From NCBI RefSeq assembly GCF_029867415.1, contig NW_026705447.1, positions 1 to 64,000 on the forward strand: a stretch of 64,000 bases of DNA, read 5' to 3'. This document shows positions 33,901 to 46,179 of the stretch, one piece after another. Origin of the DNA: Vicia villosa (Eukaryota; Streptophyta; Magnoliopsida; Fabales; Fabaceae). The notes under the pieces were generated by a model. That model did no database searches and was not told where the DNA came from. It saw only the letters and a program-made list of their open reading frames with translations. How positions within the stretch are numbered: position 1 is the first letter of the stretch; every line of letters begins with the position of its first letter. The translations under genes were made by a program, and so were the position numbers.

Positions 33901-35265
33901 AAAGAACTTCAAAGGTCATATCTCTTAACCTAATCCTCTTTCAATTTTATTTTGTTTTCTTTTTGGATTAATTAGTACTCTTAATTGACCTAAGATTTTC
34001 ATAATAACTGATATTAACTGAGATTAATGAAAACTAATGACATTTGATTTGAATAAATTGGTGTTAATTGAGTAAAAAAATCTGAATGCTGGAAAAGTCT
34101 TGGATCAACGTGGGCCTGATACGAATCATTATTCACACCCCATTGTTAGGCCCATCACACCGCTTTTTTTGACATAGAAAAAATGCTGGAAACAAAAACA
34201 AAACTTCACTTGGGCCTTACACGATTCTGGCATGCACCTCCACTACGGCCCAACACATTTCTTTTTCTGCCAACAAAAACGCCCCCGGGCCAATTCCTTT
34301 GGGCCCTGCGCCCTATTACCATGACACCATGTTTTCAGATCACACCCCCCTGTTTCCCTTAATATGTTTAGAGTTTAATTAGTTTTTTTCTATTTTCTTT
34401 TAGTGATTAAAGCTAATTTTTCTACCATAATTCTTAGGCCTCAATACCAATTTTGACACATAGAAAATAATCACAAGAAATATTAGTTTAGGCTAACTTT
34501 GGTTTAATTCATTTTTGCTTAAATCTAATTCAATTTCTTTCATAAAAAATGATCATTAAAAAATACTAGTTTTAGGCTATTTTGTTTTAGTCTCTTACTT
34601 GTAACTTTCTTCATAAAATCAATATAAAAAGAATTGTTAGTTTCAGGCTATTTTGTTTAGTCTTTTACTTGATTCAATTTCCCTCAAAAAATCAATAAAA
34701 TAGTAGTATTTTAATCCACTTTTGTGCTATATTTTGACTTGTTCTTTTTCATGCCATTTTCAATATTCTACTTACCGCTTTATTTTTCATGCTTCTTTTA
34801 AATCCTAACCTTAGGTAGAAACCATGATAACATTAGGTAGAAATTCCCACTCTTGCATTCTTTTTTTCAACTTTAATTCACCTAACAACTACTTGACTAA
34901 TTTCCCATAAAAAACACCAAGAAAACTCATAAAAAATGACTAATAAATACTTTGACTAATAAAAAGGGAATGGAAGCTTGTAACTTCTCTTGCTTAAGGG
35001 ATGTGCGAGTGCTTGTGGCTCCCTTGCTTAAGGGTTCCATTCAGGCGTAAGTTCCCAACCTCTAAAAAACACAAACCAAAGAGTAATTCGAGTTTCCCTT
35101 GCTTAAGGGATTTCCTCGAAACGCTCAAACTCTCTCTCTCTTCTCTCGCTTTCTTAAGGGCACCGTTATTTCCGCTCCATTGCATCCTAGGCTGTCCCCT
35201 TGTGCAAGAGCGCGAACGTTAACGCCGCCCAATTAAAAAACACAAAAACAAACAAAACTTTTGAG

Positions 35266-35307
35266 CCGAACTACGGCGCTCTGATTCCTGAAAAGGATAC
35301 GTAGGCA
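35266..35307 (+). other. Conserved U5 motif in H 5' LTR
   Basis: CCGAACTACG, CTCTGATT, then a small stem around TCC...GGA, ending GATACGTAGGCA. It is shared with the minus-strand LTRs of G (48246-48290, 62377-62421), where the small stem is TCTCC/GGAGA. A same-length copy is at 45961-46002. Confidence 0.6.
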
Positions 35308-35437
35308 TCAAGTCGCGGGGCTTGAACGAGCACACTTGTAAATATTCCTTCTTTTCCCCGTATTTCTTTTGCATTCATTCGCATGTATACATAGACATAG
35401 TACACGCCCTTTAGATAGAAACAAACATAGGTGGATA

Positions 35438-35484
35438 CCATCGAGTACGATGGGCGCGAGGGGTGCTAATACCTTCCCCTCGCG
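35438..35484 (+). other. Twin U5 hairpins H1-H2 in H 5' LTR
   Basis: H1: CCATCG, loop AGTA, CGATGG (35438-35453). H2: CGCGAGGGG, loop TGCTAATACCTT, CCCCTCGCG (35455-35484), a perfect 9-bp stem. Sequences differ from A and the solo LTR but pairing is kept. An identical copy is in the 3' LTR at 46133-46179. Confidence 0.72.
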
Positions 35485-35583
35485 TAACCGACTCCCGTAC
35501 CTTGATTCTCTGGTCGCAAGACCCTGTTCCTTCCTTTGTTAGGTTTTCTGATATTCCTTTCCCTTATGGGATAAATATATTGG

Positions 35584-35595
35584 TGGCGACTCTGT
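35584..35595 (+). other. PBS-like sequence in U5 of H 5' LTR
   Basis: TGGCGACTCTGT, sharing 11 bases with the true PBS that starts 37 bp downstream at 35621. The 3' LTR has the same copy at 46279-46290. Confidence 0.65.
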
Positions 35596-35620
35596 TCATT
35601 TTTCGCGAGCGTGCGACAGC

Positions 35621-35638
35621 TGGCGACTCTGCTGGGGA
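35621..35638 (+). other. Primer-binding site of element H
   Basis: TGGCGACTCTGCTGGGGA, two bases after the 5' LTR. This is the site type reported for Ogre and other Tat elements (tRNA-Arg in pea Ogre, from the literature as I recall it). Element G has the same site with one change. Confidence 0.88.
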
Positions 35639-36644
35639 ATACCTAAGCAAGTCGATCCTAGCCTTTGTTTGTTTTATTTTATTGGGTGTTTATTTGTTTT
35701 ATGTCTATATCTTATATATATGTTTGCATGTTTATTTTCTGCTTGCATGTCATGTTTATTTCTGTTTGCACATCAGGCATATGGATTATATTCTGTGTTC
35801 CTTGGGGTCTTCTGTTCTGTTTTGCAGGTGGGGGGTTGTTTGAGGTAAAAGGCCCACTACCCAGGCCAAGTGACACATAGGATTAGCGTGGATGCTCATG
35901 TTGACTACCGTAGCGCTTGCTATGGATGAGTTCAATATGGGGTACCACAACTGGGCGAGGTTCTTTCATGGAACACTGTGTCTGGCACGCTTGTTGCCTC
36001 AAACACTTTGTACCCCATGGGAACTGTAGACCCTAGTGACCATTAGGGACCACCTGTCTGTGTCTAGACTACATACCTGTGAGATTGGGGTGGGACAGGA
36101 AACCTTGACTCCTACATACCTTTGGCTCTTCATGTTTGAGGTCGGACCTTTATTTGGTCTGTTCTCATGGTGCTTGATATTCTGGTATTCCAAAAGGCGT
36201 CGAACCTTTGATCCTGTGACATTTGGCCTGTACAGAGGTTTCATATCAGTTATTCAGAGGATTGTACAGTGGTTACTAAGATTATATGGACCTTGATCCC
36301 ATGCCTTTGCATTGCATACCATCATTGTTTCATCCACTTCATTTGTGAGGGATCCTAAAGTCTATTTCCGAAAAAAAGAATGAAAAAAAAAGAAATGGAA
36401 AAGCAAAAAAAAAGGGAAAGAAAAGAAAAGATATTCTATACAAAAAAACAAAAATACAAAAAGCTTTGATTCCAAAAGAGAACAAAAAAGTGTGAAAAGA
36501 CTTTAGGATCTCTCATAAATGAAACATGCATTCAAACTATCATGCATTTCATGGTTCTCTCAGATACTTATGGGACCCTTTCTCTTCAGATTTCAAGATC
36601 AACAACAAATTTGACTTCTCACCGCCACGACTCTAAAATCAACT
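35639..36644 (+). other. Leader of element H, no gene seen
   Basis: About 1 kb of untranslated leader, with a purine-rich segment at 36365-36490 (A-rich, interspersed with AAG). The Gag-like ORF begins at its end. I see no other feature. Confidence 0.6.
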
Positions 36645-37277
36645 ATGGAACAACTCCGTGAGGAAATGGATGAGATGAGGGAACAAATGGGTCATCTTAT
36701 GTTGGAGATGCAAGACTTGGTCCATAATCAGGATGCACTAAAGGAGGAAAATAGTCAGTTGAAGACTCAATTGAGCTTGGTCATGGAAGTTCTGAAGACG
36801 GTATTAAGGACGGAAGGTGATGTTGTTCCTGTTGCTGCAACAGAAGTTGTTGATTCCTTCTCCCCAATAGGATCTCTTTTCACTCATGGGATGCCTCAGG
36901 GAGCTCTCCCTCAATTTCAAGTGCCATTGCCTCCACGTCAAAATGTTCATGCCCCTAGAATGAATCAAGGAGACCGGATGTATGGGAAAAAACCTAAGAT
37001 GCCTCAGAGGGTTCTTGATCCGATCCCGATGCCTTATGCTCAGTTACTTCCCCGCTTGCTGGAACTTCGGTTGGTTGAGCTACGCGATTTGTCCATGCCT
37101 GAAAAGCTTCCCCCCAGTTTTGATGCCAATGCTCGATGCGAGTTCCATTCTGGGGCACCTGGCCATGATATTGAGAATTGTAGGGCGCTGAAGCAGCAAA
37201 TTCAAGATCTCATTGATTCCAAAGCAATATCATTCACTCCAAATGGCCTGCACATAAAACGAAGAGTTCATGCATAA
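36645..37277 (+). CDS. Short Gag-like protein of element H (210 aa)
   Basis: The start is ATG at 36645. Residues 1 to about 60 form a heptad-rich coiled coil (MEQLREEMDEMREQMGHLML). A proline-rich linker follows (about 75-165), then ARCEFHSGAPGHDIENCRALKQQ-type sequence with C-x2-H-x5-H-x4-C at about residues 164-178, and a basic end (HIKRRVHA). The two ends match Ogre-type Gag. The capsid core (compare WYMQL and EYAQRWRE in the gag piece at 13272-14588) is missing, so the ORF looks like Gag N-terminus joined to Gag C-terminus by deletion. The frame is open and the copy is young. It could bind element RNA or mix with full-length Gag through the coiled coil; this is inference. Confidence 0.75.
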   Translation: MEQLREEMDEMREQMGHLMLEMQDLVHNQDALKEENSQLKTQLSLVMEVLKTVLRTEGDVVPVAATEVVDSFSPIGSLFTHGMPQGALPQFQVPLPPRQNVHAPRMNQGDRMYGKKPKMPQRVLDPIPMPYAQLLPRLLELRLVELRDLSMPEKLPPSFDANARCEFHSGAPGHDIENCRALKQQIQDLIDSKAISFTPNGLHIKRRVHA

Positions 37278-40200
37278 GTGAATGTCCGTATTCCACAATG
37301 TATCACAAAAAAAAAAAAAAAAGAGAAGAATAAGCCCAGAAGGAGTCAAGTCTCCTCAACTATGGCAATCATCATTTCCTTTCTGTGTTCTCATTTCAAG
37401 TATTTCCTGTTTTGTAGAAGGCTACTTCCTTGTTTGAACTCGTTGGTATGATAATAATGAAAACACCACAAATTCTCGAGCAACTTTGTCAGAATCTTTT
37501 TCAAAAAGTAATCAAGAATGTTTTGTAGAAGCATCTTTCATTCTCAAAGTTCTTATGCTCAGTTGTATCCGTGGAGGTTGGTGTTTCAGTTGGTGTTTGA
37601 GCTCTCCTTGCAACAAGTAACTTCTCTAAGTTTGGTGATCACGCAAAGTTCCTCCATGTTTGACGGCAAATAATTCTTCAACATCTATGCTTGGGGCTCC
37701 CGCACGAGGGATAAGCAAGACGCACTCTTATCTTGAGCATTGCGCCATTTGCATTGCTCGAATCCCTAAAGCATTACAAATTCTTATGTGAATCCGTCGG
37801 AATCTTCTTCTGTGTGATAATCAAGAGTGTCCTTCACAATGATTCTCATTCTCAAGGTTCTACTTCATATATCAGTTGCCTTTTCTCAGGATCTCCTTCT
37901 CAGTGGCTTTGCTAGTTAACAGAGACAAGAAGAATATGAGAAATAAATTGATGTGATTGCCTTGTGCTCATTCGTTTCCTTGTTTGTTGGAATCACAATT
38001 GGTTAAGACTCTAGTATTGGGTCTTCTTCACCACAAGTAGCTCTCTTGAGTTGATGATCATACAAGATTCTTCCCATTTATGATGACGATTACTACTCTA
38101 GCAAACTATGCTTAGGGCTCCCGCACGAGGGATAAGCAAGACGTACTCTTATCTTGAGCATTGCATCACTCGCATTGCTCGAATCCCTAAAGTAAGGCAA
38201 AAGTTCACAACTCATGGATGACTTCGTTGGAGTTCTCTTTTGGAGTAATCTGAAGTGTTTGGAAAAAACTGCAAAAAAGTATTCAAGATCAACAAGTCCA
38301 GACGGAGCCAAGTCTCCTCAACAATGGCATTCATTTAGTTTCTTATTGCATTCTCATTGTATTTTTTTCATTGTTTGTTTAAGCATTTCTAGCATGTAAA
38401 AAACTTGTTAATTTCTGAATGAAAATAAAAATACATTGCTTATGTTCGTCTTGAAGAAATCCATTCGTTTTCACTCATAAAATGTTTTTGGCATTACGAT
38501 ACCAACTTTGCTAATCGCTTGCTTAGGCAAAGAGCGGAGGGAGAATGATGAAAAATAAGAATGCAAAATCTCTAATCATGTGTTTTCGAATAAAACCCTA
38601 CTGAGGATGTACAGGCATTGTTTCAAATCCCCAAACACCGGAGATATAAGGGAGATAGACCCTCGTTAACCCCTTTGAGCCTTGGAGAAGGAGTTTCTTT
38701 TCTAATCATAAAAACCCTTATTTTAACCTTGGGGCAGGGTAGTGTTCATTTAACTTGATCGAGTGTTCAAAACTCACCAAAAAGGTATGCATCTAAGGAT
38801 ACAACAATGGTTATCCTCCAAAAGGTTGAGGAATGTCAAAACCGCAATGATTATCCTTATTTCATCAAAAGATCAAGAGATGACGATGCCACAATGGTAA
38901 TCCTTCATCAAATCAAAGGAGTGAGGCGGTCGCGATCACCTCCAACAAATCAAAGACAATGCGAAGTTGCACGACTTGTTCAGAAAAAATAATAGCAAAA
39001 AGAAATGGCAAAAAGAATGAAAAGAAAAAAGATGAAAAGAAAATGGCAAAAGAAAAAAAGATGATGAAATTGCCAAGCAAGAACAAAGTCGTGTGATCAT
39101 GAATCGGAAGAATAAAAGGTGAGCGACCGCCATGTCCAAAAAACTTCATTGATTCCTCGACCATTTCAAATTCCTTGTGAGGGATGAACACTCGTATCAA
39201 GCTAAATTGAACATAGGGCTGGAGAACATCACGAAGGGGGTGGGTACAAATAATTTTGAGCCTAAAAATCTTTTGTTTCTAAAACCGTGAACCTGGCCAA
39301 ATTACAACCCTTAAAAGTCCTAATTGAAGTAGGGTTTATTTTGAAAACACACTCCGATGAGATAGCGTTCAACTGACTCCCAATGAAGCGAGACTCATAT
39401 CCATGTTGGTATCGTATGCTTGCTTTATCTTCCACATGCAAAAATCGAGGTTGTGTCGCAACCTCATTTCATAAAAAGTTTATAACTTCAAGACTAACAT
39501 AGCTTTGCATTAGAATTATCATTCTTAGAATTAACATTCTTTTGCATGCAAAATATGTGCTTAACATCAAGGGAATTTTCAAAGATCAGAATCAGTGAGT
39601 AACTTGATCATGTCAAAGTACAAGAGACTTGAGAACTCCAAGGAGTAAAAGCTAATCATCCCAAATGCTGACCATCGAGGGGCAGATTCTCTAAAGAACT
39701 CTGTGGGGCATGAATACCTGATGCGTTCTTTGACTACTCTGTGGTGAAGAGTTTGAAGACTCCGTTGAGCATGGTAAAGTTGTTTCCATGTTTGTTTGAC
39801 TTCAAAACAAAGAAAGCTTGAGGATTCTAGTCAGATGTACCTAATCAGGGGCGATTAAATCGAGGTTTGACCTCTCAAATTCAGCGTATCTGGGGCAATC
39901 ATGTCGATAAATCCCTTCAAGCTTTGATCAATATGGGGCAATCATGTCGATAAATCCCTTCAAGCTTTGATCAATCTGGGGCAATCATGTCGAGGAATCT
40001 CTTGAATTCAACTACTCTGGGGCAGTTACGTCGAGATTTGACAAATCTCTCCAAGGATCCACTGGGGCAATTTCCTTCATGGGTCATGAAACTGGAGGCA
40101 CGATCTTATGAGTTTTATTGTCCTCTCCCTAATCATAGGAGTTCATTTCTCCTGGAACCTTGGTCTCTCCCCAAGCACGGAGTTTATTTCTCCTGAGAGT

Positions 40201-40780
40201 TTCGTTCCATTCCTCAAGCATGGGAGTTTATTTCTCCTAGGAGTTGTCCTACTTCCCTAATCAAGGCTCCTTATCTGGATTTCTCATTCCCAACATGGCG
40301 AGAGAATCTCCTCAAGCTGAAAATCCTTCAGGCAGTGGCACATGGTGAGAAGTCAGAAATCATTCTTCAAGTCAAAGAAAAGTGCATCTTTCAAATCAAA
40401 TTCCAATATCTATTGGCACCTCCACATGGTCCTTAACACTAAGGGGATTCTCCCTGGTGTTTACATCACCAATGCCTTTATTTGGCATTCTGCATATAGT
40501 ACTCATTGCATATAACATTACATCCTCAAAAGCGTAGCATATCCATCAAAATGGAGCATTACGCCACAAAAAAAATTCAAACATGCATACAAAGCATAAG
40601 CCAGATAATACAAATCCGCACCCAGTCAAGACAATAATACATCCCCACACAAAAAATTTGTCCTTACAAATTCTGATTGATATCTGCTACTACATTTCAA
40701 ATCTCTTCCAACCACGGTGCCGAGGCGAGGTACCTTCAATCTCTGAGGAGTGTCTGACACAATGTCTTCTTTTGTCCCTG
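37278..40780 (+). other. Non-coding interior of element H with degenerate repeats
   Basis: No pol-like ORF in any frame. It contains a diverged long repeat (blocks near 37690-37780 and 38110-38200, both with GGGCTCCCGCACGAGGG; blocks near 37331 and 38295). There are about three 47-bp copies of a GGGGCAATCATGTCGA motif at 39890-40000, and GGAG...CTCC hairpin-like repeats at 40137-40245 (TTTATTTCTCCT). An A-rich stretch lies at 38985-39065. Confidence 0.7.
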
Positions 40781-41300
40781 GTGTCGAGTCGATGTTGAGT
40801 CATAGATCGTAAGAGATCTTATTCTTTCAGTCCTGAAGATCATGCTTAGGTCTTCTCCTGGTGTCGAGTCGATGTTGAATCATAGATCGTAAGAGATCTT
40901 ATTCTTTCAGTCCTGAAGATCATGCTTAGGTCTTCTCCTGATGTTGAGTCGATGTTGAGTCATAGATCGTAAGAGATCTTATTCTTTCAGTCCTGAAGAT
41001 CATGCTTAGGTCTTCTCCTGGTGTCGAGTCGATGTTGAGTCATAGATCGTAAGAGATCTTATTCTTTCAGTCCTGAAGATCATGCTTAGGTCTTCTCCTG
41101 GTGTCGAGTCGATGTTGAGTCATAGATCGTAAGAGATCTTATTCTTTCAGTCCTGAAGATCATGCTTAGGTCTTCTCCTGATGTTGAGTCGATGTTGAGT
41201 CATAGATCGTAAAAGATCTTATTCTTTCAGTCCTGAAGATCATGCTCAGGTCTTCTCCTGGTGTCGAGTCGATGTTGAGTCATAGATCGTACGAGATCTT
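40781..41300 (+). repeat. 80-bp tandem array in the 3' untranslated region of H
   Basis: Seven near-identical copies of an 80-bp unit starting with GGTGTCGAGTCGATGTTGA at 40781, 40861, 40941 and so on. The unit includes CATAGATCGTAAGAGATCTT and TCAGTCCTGAAGATCATG. Two copies begin GATGTTGAG instead. The last copy fades after 41290. It ends about 300 bp before the 3' LTR. Confidence 0.95.
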
Positions 41301-41584
41301 TTTCCTTTCGGTCACTGTTTCATACAACCATTCCCTTTGAAAACCCCGTGTCGGCACCGCTACCACGTTATAAGCTATCTCCATCCAAATCCATTGTTCA
41401 CTGTAAATATATCCACCAGAAAAACAAATTCCTCTCTTTCCCCAGCAGATATCAAAACAAAAATAAAGAATAAAGACCACTCCATCTCCTTGGGACAAAT
41501 TTCTGGTACTTGGATATTTAATCTTCTTCTACCTCGAATGTTCGAAAGGCTAGCGCCAATCTCACCTTCAGGTTTAAGACGATT

Positions 41585-41597
41585 AAATAGGGGCAGC
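41585..41597 (+). other. Polypurine tract of element H
   Basis: AAATAGGGGCAGC directly before the 3' LTR. Confidence 0.88.
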
Positions 41598-44500
41598 TGT
41601 CATACCCCAAATTTGTCCTACCCTTAATTTTTAACTGACTTAAGCATCGCATTGATACGCATCTATCCATTAGGGTCATCTAACAAAACATGCATCATTA
41701 ACCAATAAATCTGGCATGGGATCGATGATTTTGAAATGTCAGTGTTCATGAGGGTTTGAGGTGTACATAGCGAATAACGCTGATTCATCTAGTTCTCCTT
41801 AAAGCGTGAGACTGTGAAAGTGGGGTTTGGATCCATGATTATTGTGGACTCTTTTGTCATTAAGCTACAAGGCTATTTTCACCAAGATCAAACAGTTAGG
41901 GTTTATTTCCCTGGTTCCTTCAATACATTATCATTGAAGTGGTTTGAGATACAAGTGCTATGGTATAAGGGATTTAGGCTTTTATCATCAAGAAACAAAA
42001 ATTGTTGAGGGATGCGTGTTGGAAGCATGTTGGAATACAGATAGAAAATACGGATGAGATAGTTTGAAAATTGGACATGATCAAGGTGTCTAAAAACCAA
42101 TTTCTTTGGCCATGATTAGCTGGAACTTGAAATTATCCAAGAATTCTTATACAAGAATTATTCATATAAAAATGCATTCAAGAGCTTCAAGTCCATTCAA
42201 ATTCTCAAGCAATTTCCCACCATTTTTCTAATCATCAAATGTCATCTTTCATATATTCAGTAATTCAAGTTCAAGCTTTAAATGCCCATTCCATTTGCAA
42301 CTACAAAATCCAAATTCAAACTACATTACAACTTCTCAAAATTCAGAATCCATTCTCAAAAATCATTCTATACCAAATACACCGTTACACTTTCGAAAAT
42401 CGCATTACATTACATCGACATCAAGAATATTACACAAATCATTTCATTCAAATACATTCCTGAACTTATCCTAAAGACTAAGGTCTCCCATTGCCTCTTC
42501 CTCCTCGAGCTCCCGTCGTAGTCTTTCCAATTCTTCCCATCTTCATGAATAATTTCCGTGCCCAATGAACCATGTATTGTGTCTTCAAGCCAATACCGTG
42601 AAGCATACAAGCCTGCTGCCAAAACCGAGCCGCATAAAGAGCCATGATCAGCGGAGAAACAGAACGAGATCCCTTCATAAAGCCGACCCTTTCAGCTGCA
42701 CAAAAGAAGAGAACAGTTTAGAAATGATCTCACAGAAACCTGCAACAAAATTGGATTCAGAACAGTGTCAAATTCTCATTCAATGCACAATTGAATTCAG
42801 TTCAAGAACAGTTCAGCAAGTCTAGTGTGTTCAAATCAGAATCAAAACAGGTTTCAAGTCAATACACTGGCAGTTCATTCATGATCAAATCCATACATTT
42901 AAAACCACAATACACCAAACCAGTTCTAACATTTCAAACAATGTCATACCCCGATACCGAGACTACAAGTTCAAAACACATTCACTCACTGCACACACAT
43001 TATCTCAGCCTGTTCATTCAGATTTAAGATACATCCACAGCACACCCACCATGTACAAAATATTCCAAAACAGTTTCCAACAGATGTGCCTTGTATTTCA
43101 AAGTAACTACACTAACCAAGCAAATGGACATACCAATTGGAATAAGCATACCATGAAGCCTTGCGCGAAGCTCTTTGCAACTTCGGAAATATACCTGCAC
43201 CAATTCCCAAATCAAATGCATCAGTCCACACCAATTTGAAAATCCAGAAAAAAAGTATTCAATATGTCAGCCCTGCATTCATTCAAACACCATCCAAAAT
43301 TCAGGCATTTCATAACAGTTTAGTCCATCCACAGGGATCATACCACATTAACGCATCTACCTACATATACATCATACCACAGTCAAATACAATCATACAA
43401 AACTGATACATTAATGAGCCAGTCACAAATACATATAGCCCTGCATAGTTTGTTAAAACATCCCTAACAGCATTCATAACAGAATTCTCCCCCATCCAAT
43501 TCCTAACTGTCATAACCTTTAACTAACATTTCAACTCACAGTCACTAACCAACTTTCTCTAACCATTCTAACCTCTCTAAAATACCCTAACAGAACCCAC
43601 ACTAACTAATTGTTTTCCCAACTAACTGAGTTCTGATTTGTAACTAACTGAGTTGCTAATCAACTCAGTGAGTCCAGAATAACTAACAATAACAACTGAA
43701 AAAAACAGAGATAACCAACTTCTAACTGATTCAATCCAAGCCTTCAATCTTCAACAAACTCCCCTCTAATCCAATGGCTCTGATCTCTCACTCTCTAACC
43801 GATTTCTCACCACCTCAACCTCTATTTAAACAGATTTCCCTCCAATTCATAAACCTTCACCACCATTTTTATCACACACACCATTTTCACATTCTCCTCT
43901 CATCCATCTTCATCTTCTCCACGCCATCACCTTCATCTCCATTCTCTCATCTTCACCACCTATCATTCATCACTCATCTCTGCAACTCCATCACATTCTT
44001 CATCCTCATTCCCTCATCTCAGAATTTTCTCAATTCATTTTCCATCATCTCTCTCCCTCACCTTCAACCGAGCTCAACCTTCATCCCTTATCAACCACCT
44101 CCATAACTCTCTGAATGACTCTGTATCAAGCTTCACTACCTCTCACGCTCAAAACTCAGAATAACAACACATACAGCACGCAAAAGAATCAAAAATAGAA
44201 GAAGGAGAAGAATCGGATAGGGAAAGGGAAAGAGTAACGTTAATGCTTACGTGAGTTTCTCGTCATCAACATCTTCGGATCCACCGCGATTTCGACCTTC
44301 ATTCTTAGGCGTCAACCTTCTTCATCTTGAATTCAGCGCAAGAATCATAGCCTCATCCTTCTTCACCCTTGTTTCACCTCCTCCTTTCATCAACGTTCAT
44401 CACCACACATCACGTACAACACAAAGACGCAGGAGACGATGAACCGCGAGGGAAATCGGAGATCGAATCAGAGAGGCCGAGAGACATGATGATGATGGTT

Positions 44501-45960
44501 TCGTGTTCTTGACTCGCGGTGGCAGAGAGAGTTGATCGGAGACGAAGAGAGGAGACTCGCCGCCGCTGCTGAAGGAGAAGAAAAGGATCTCGTTGAAAGA
44601 ACTTCAAAGGTCATATCTCTTAACCTAATCCTCTTTCAATTTTATTTTGTTTTCTTTTTGGATTAATTAGTACTCTTAATTGACCTAAGATTTTCATAAT
44701 AACTGATATTAACTGAGATTAATGAAAACTAATGACATTTGATTTGAATAAATTGGTGTTAATTGAGTAAAAAAATCTGAATGCTGGAAAAGTCTTGGAT
44801 CAACGTGGGCCTGATACGAATCATTATTCACACCCCATTGTTAGGCCCATCACACCGCTTTTTTTGACATAGAAAAAATGCTGGAAACAAAAACAAAACT
44901 TCACTTGGGCCTTACACGATTCTGGCATGCACCTCCACTACGGCCCAACACATTTCTTTTTCTGCCAACAAAAACGCCCCCGGGCCAATTCCTTTGGGCC
45001 CTGCGCCCTATTACCATGACACCATGTTTTCAGATCACACCCCCCTGTTTCCCTTAATATGTTTAGAGTTTAATTAGTTTTTTTCTATTTTCTTTTAGTG
45101 ATTAAAGCTAATTTTTCTACCATAATTCTTAGGCCTCAATACCAATTTTGACACATAGAAAATAATCACAAGAAATATTAGTTTAGGCTAACTTTGGTTT
45201 AATTCATTTTTGCTTAAATCTAATTCAATTTCTTTCATAAAAAATGATCATTAAAAAATACTAGTTTTAGGCTATTTTGTTTTAGTCTCTTACTTGTAAC
45301 TTTCTTCATAAAATCAATATAAAAAGAATTGTTAGTTTCAGGCTATTTTGTTTAGTCTTTTACTTGATTCAATTTCCCTCAAAAAATCAATAAAATAGTA
45401 GTATTTTAATCCACTTTTGTGCTATATTTTGACTTGTTCTTTTTCATGCCATTTTCAATATTCTACTTACCGCTTTATTTTTCATGCTTCTTTTAAATCC
45501 TAACCTTAGGTAGAAACCATGATAACATTAGGTAGAAATTCCCACTCTTGCATTCTTTTTTTCAACTTTAATTCACCTAACAACTACTTGACTAATTTCC
45601 CATAAAAAACACCAAGAAAACTCATAAAAAATGACTAATAAATACTTTGACTAATAAAAAGGGAATGGAAGCTTGTAACTTCTCTTGCTTAAGGGATGTG
45701 CGAGTGCTTGTGGCTCCCTTGCTTAAGGGTTCCATTCAGGCGTAAGTTCCCAACCTCTAAAAAACACAAACCAAAGAGTAATTCGAGTTTCCCTTGCTTA
45801 AGGGATTTCCTCGAAACGCTCAAACTCTCTCTCTCTTCTCTCGCTTTCTTAAGGGCACCGTTATTTCCGCTCCATTGCATCCTAGGCTGTCCCCTTGTGC
45901 AAGAGCGCGAACGTTAACGCCGCCCAATTAAAAAACACAAAAACAAACAAAACTTTTGAG

Positions 45961-46002
45961 CCGAACTACGGCGCTCTGATTCCTGAAAAGGATACGTAGG
46001 CA
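45961..46002 (+). other. Conserved U5 motif in H 3' LTR
   Basis: Identical to 35266-35307 in the 5' LTR. Confidence 0.6.
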
Positions 46003-46132
46003 TCAAGTCGCGGGGCTTGAACGAGCACACTTGTAAATATTCCTTCTTTTCCCCGTATTTCTTTTGCATTCATTCGCATGTATACATAGACATAGTACAC
46101 GCCCTTTAGATAGAAACAAACATAGGTGGATA

Positions 46133-46179
46133 CCATCGAGTACGATGGGCGCGAGGGGTGCTAATACCTTCCCCTCGCG
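46133..46179 (+). other. Twin U5 hairpins in H 3' LTR
   Basis: Same sequence and spacing as 35438-35484. Confidence 0.72.

Larger units (their letters stand above)
30903..35618 (+). repeat. 5' LTR of element H
   Basis: From TGTCATACCCCAAATTTGTC to GAGCGTGCGACA. It has a promoter-like CTATTTAAAC near 33129, repeated CTTGCTTAAGGG motifs at 34990-35160, a conserved U5 motif at 35266, twin hairpins at 35438 and a PBS-like sequence at 35584. The pyrimidine-rich ORF at 33079-33411 has no recognisable domain and is not called. Confidence 0.95.
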
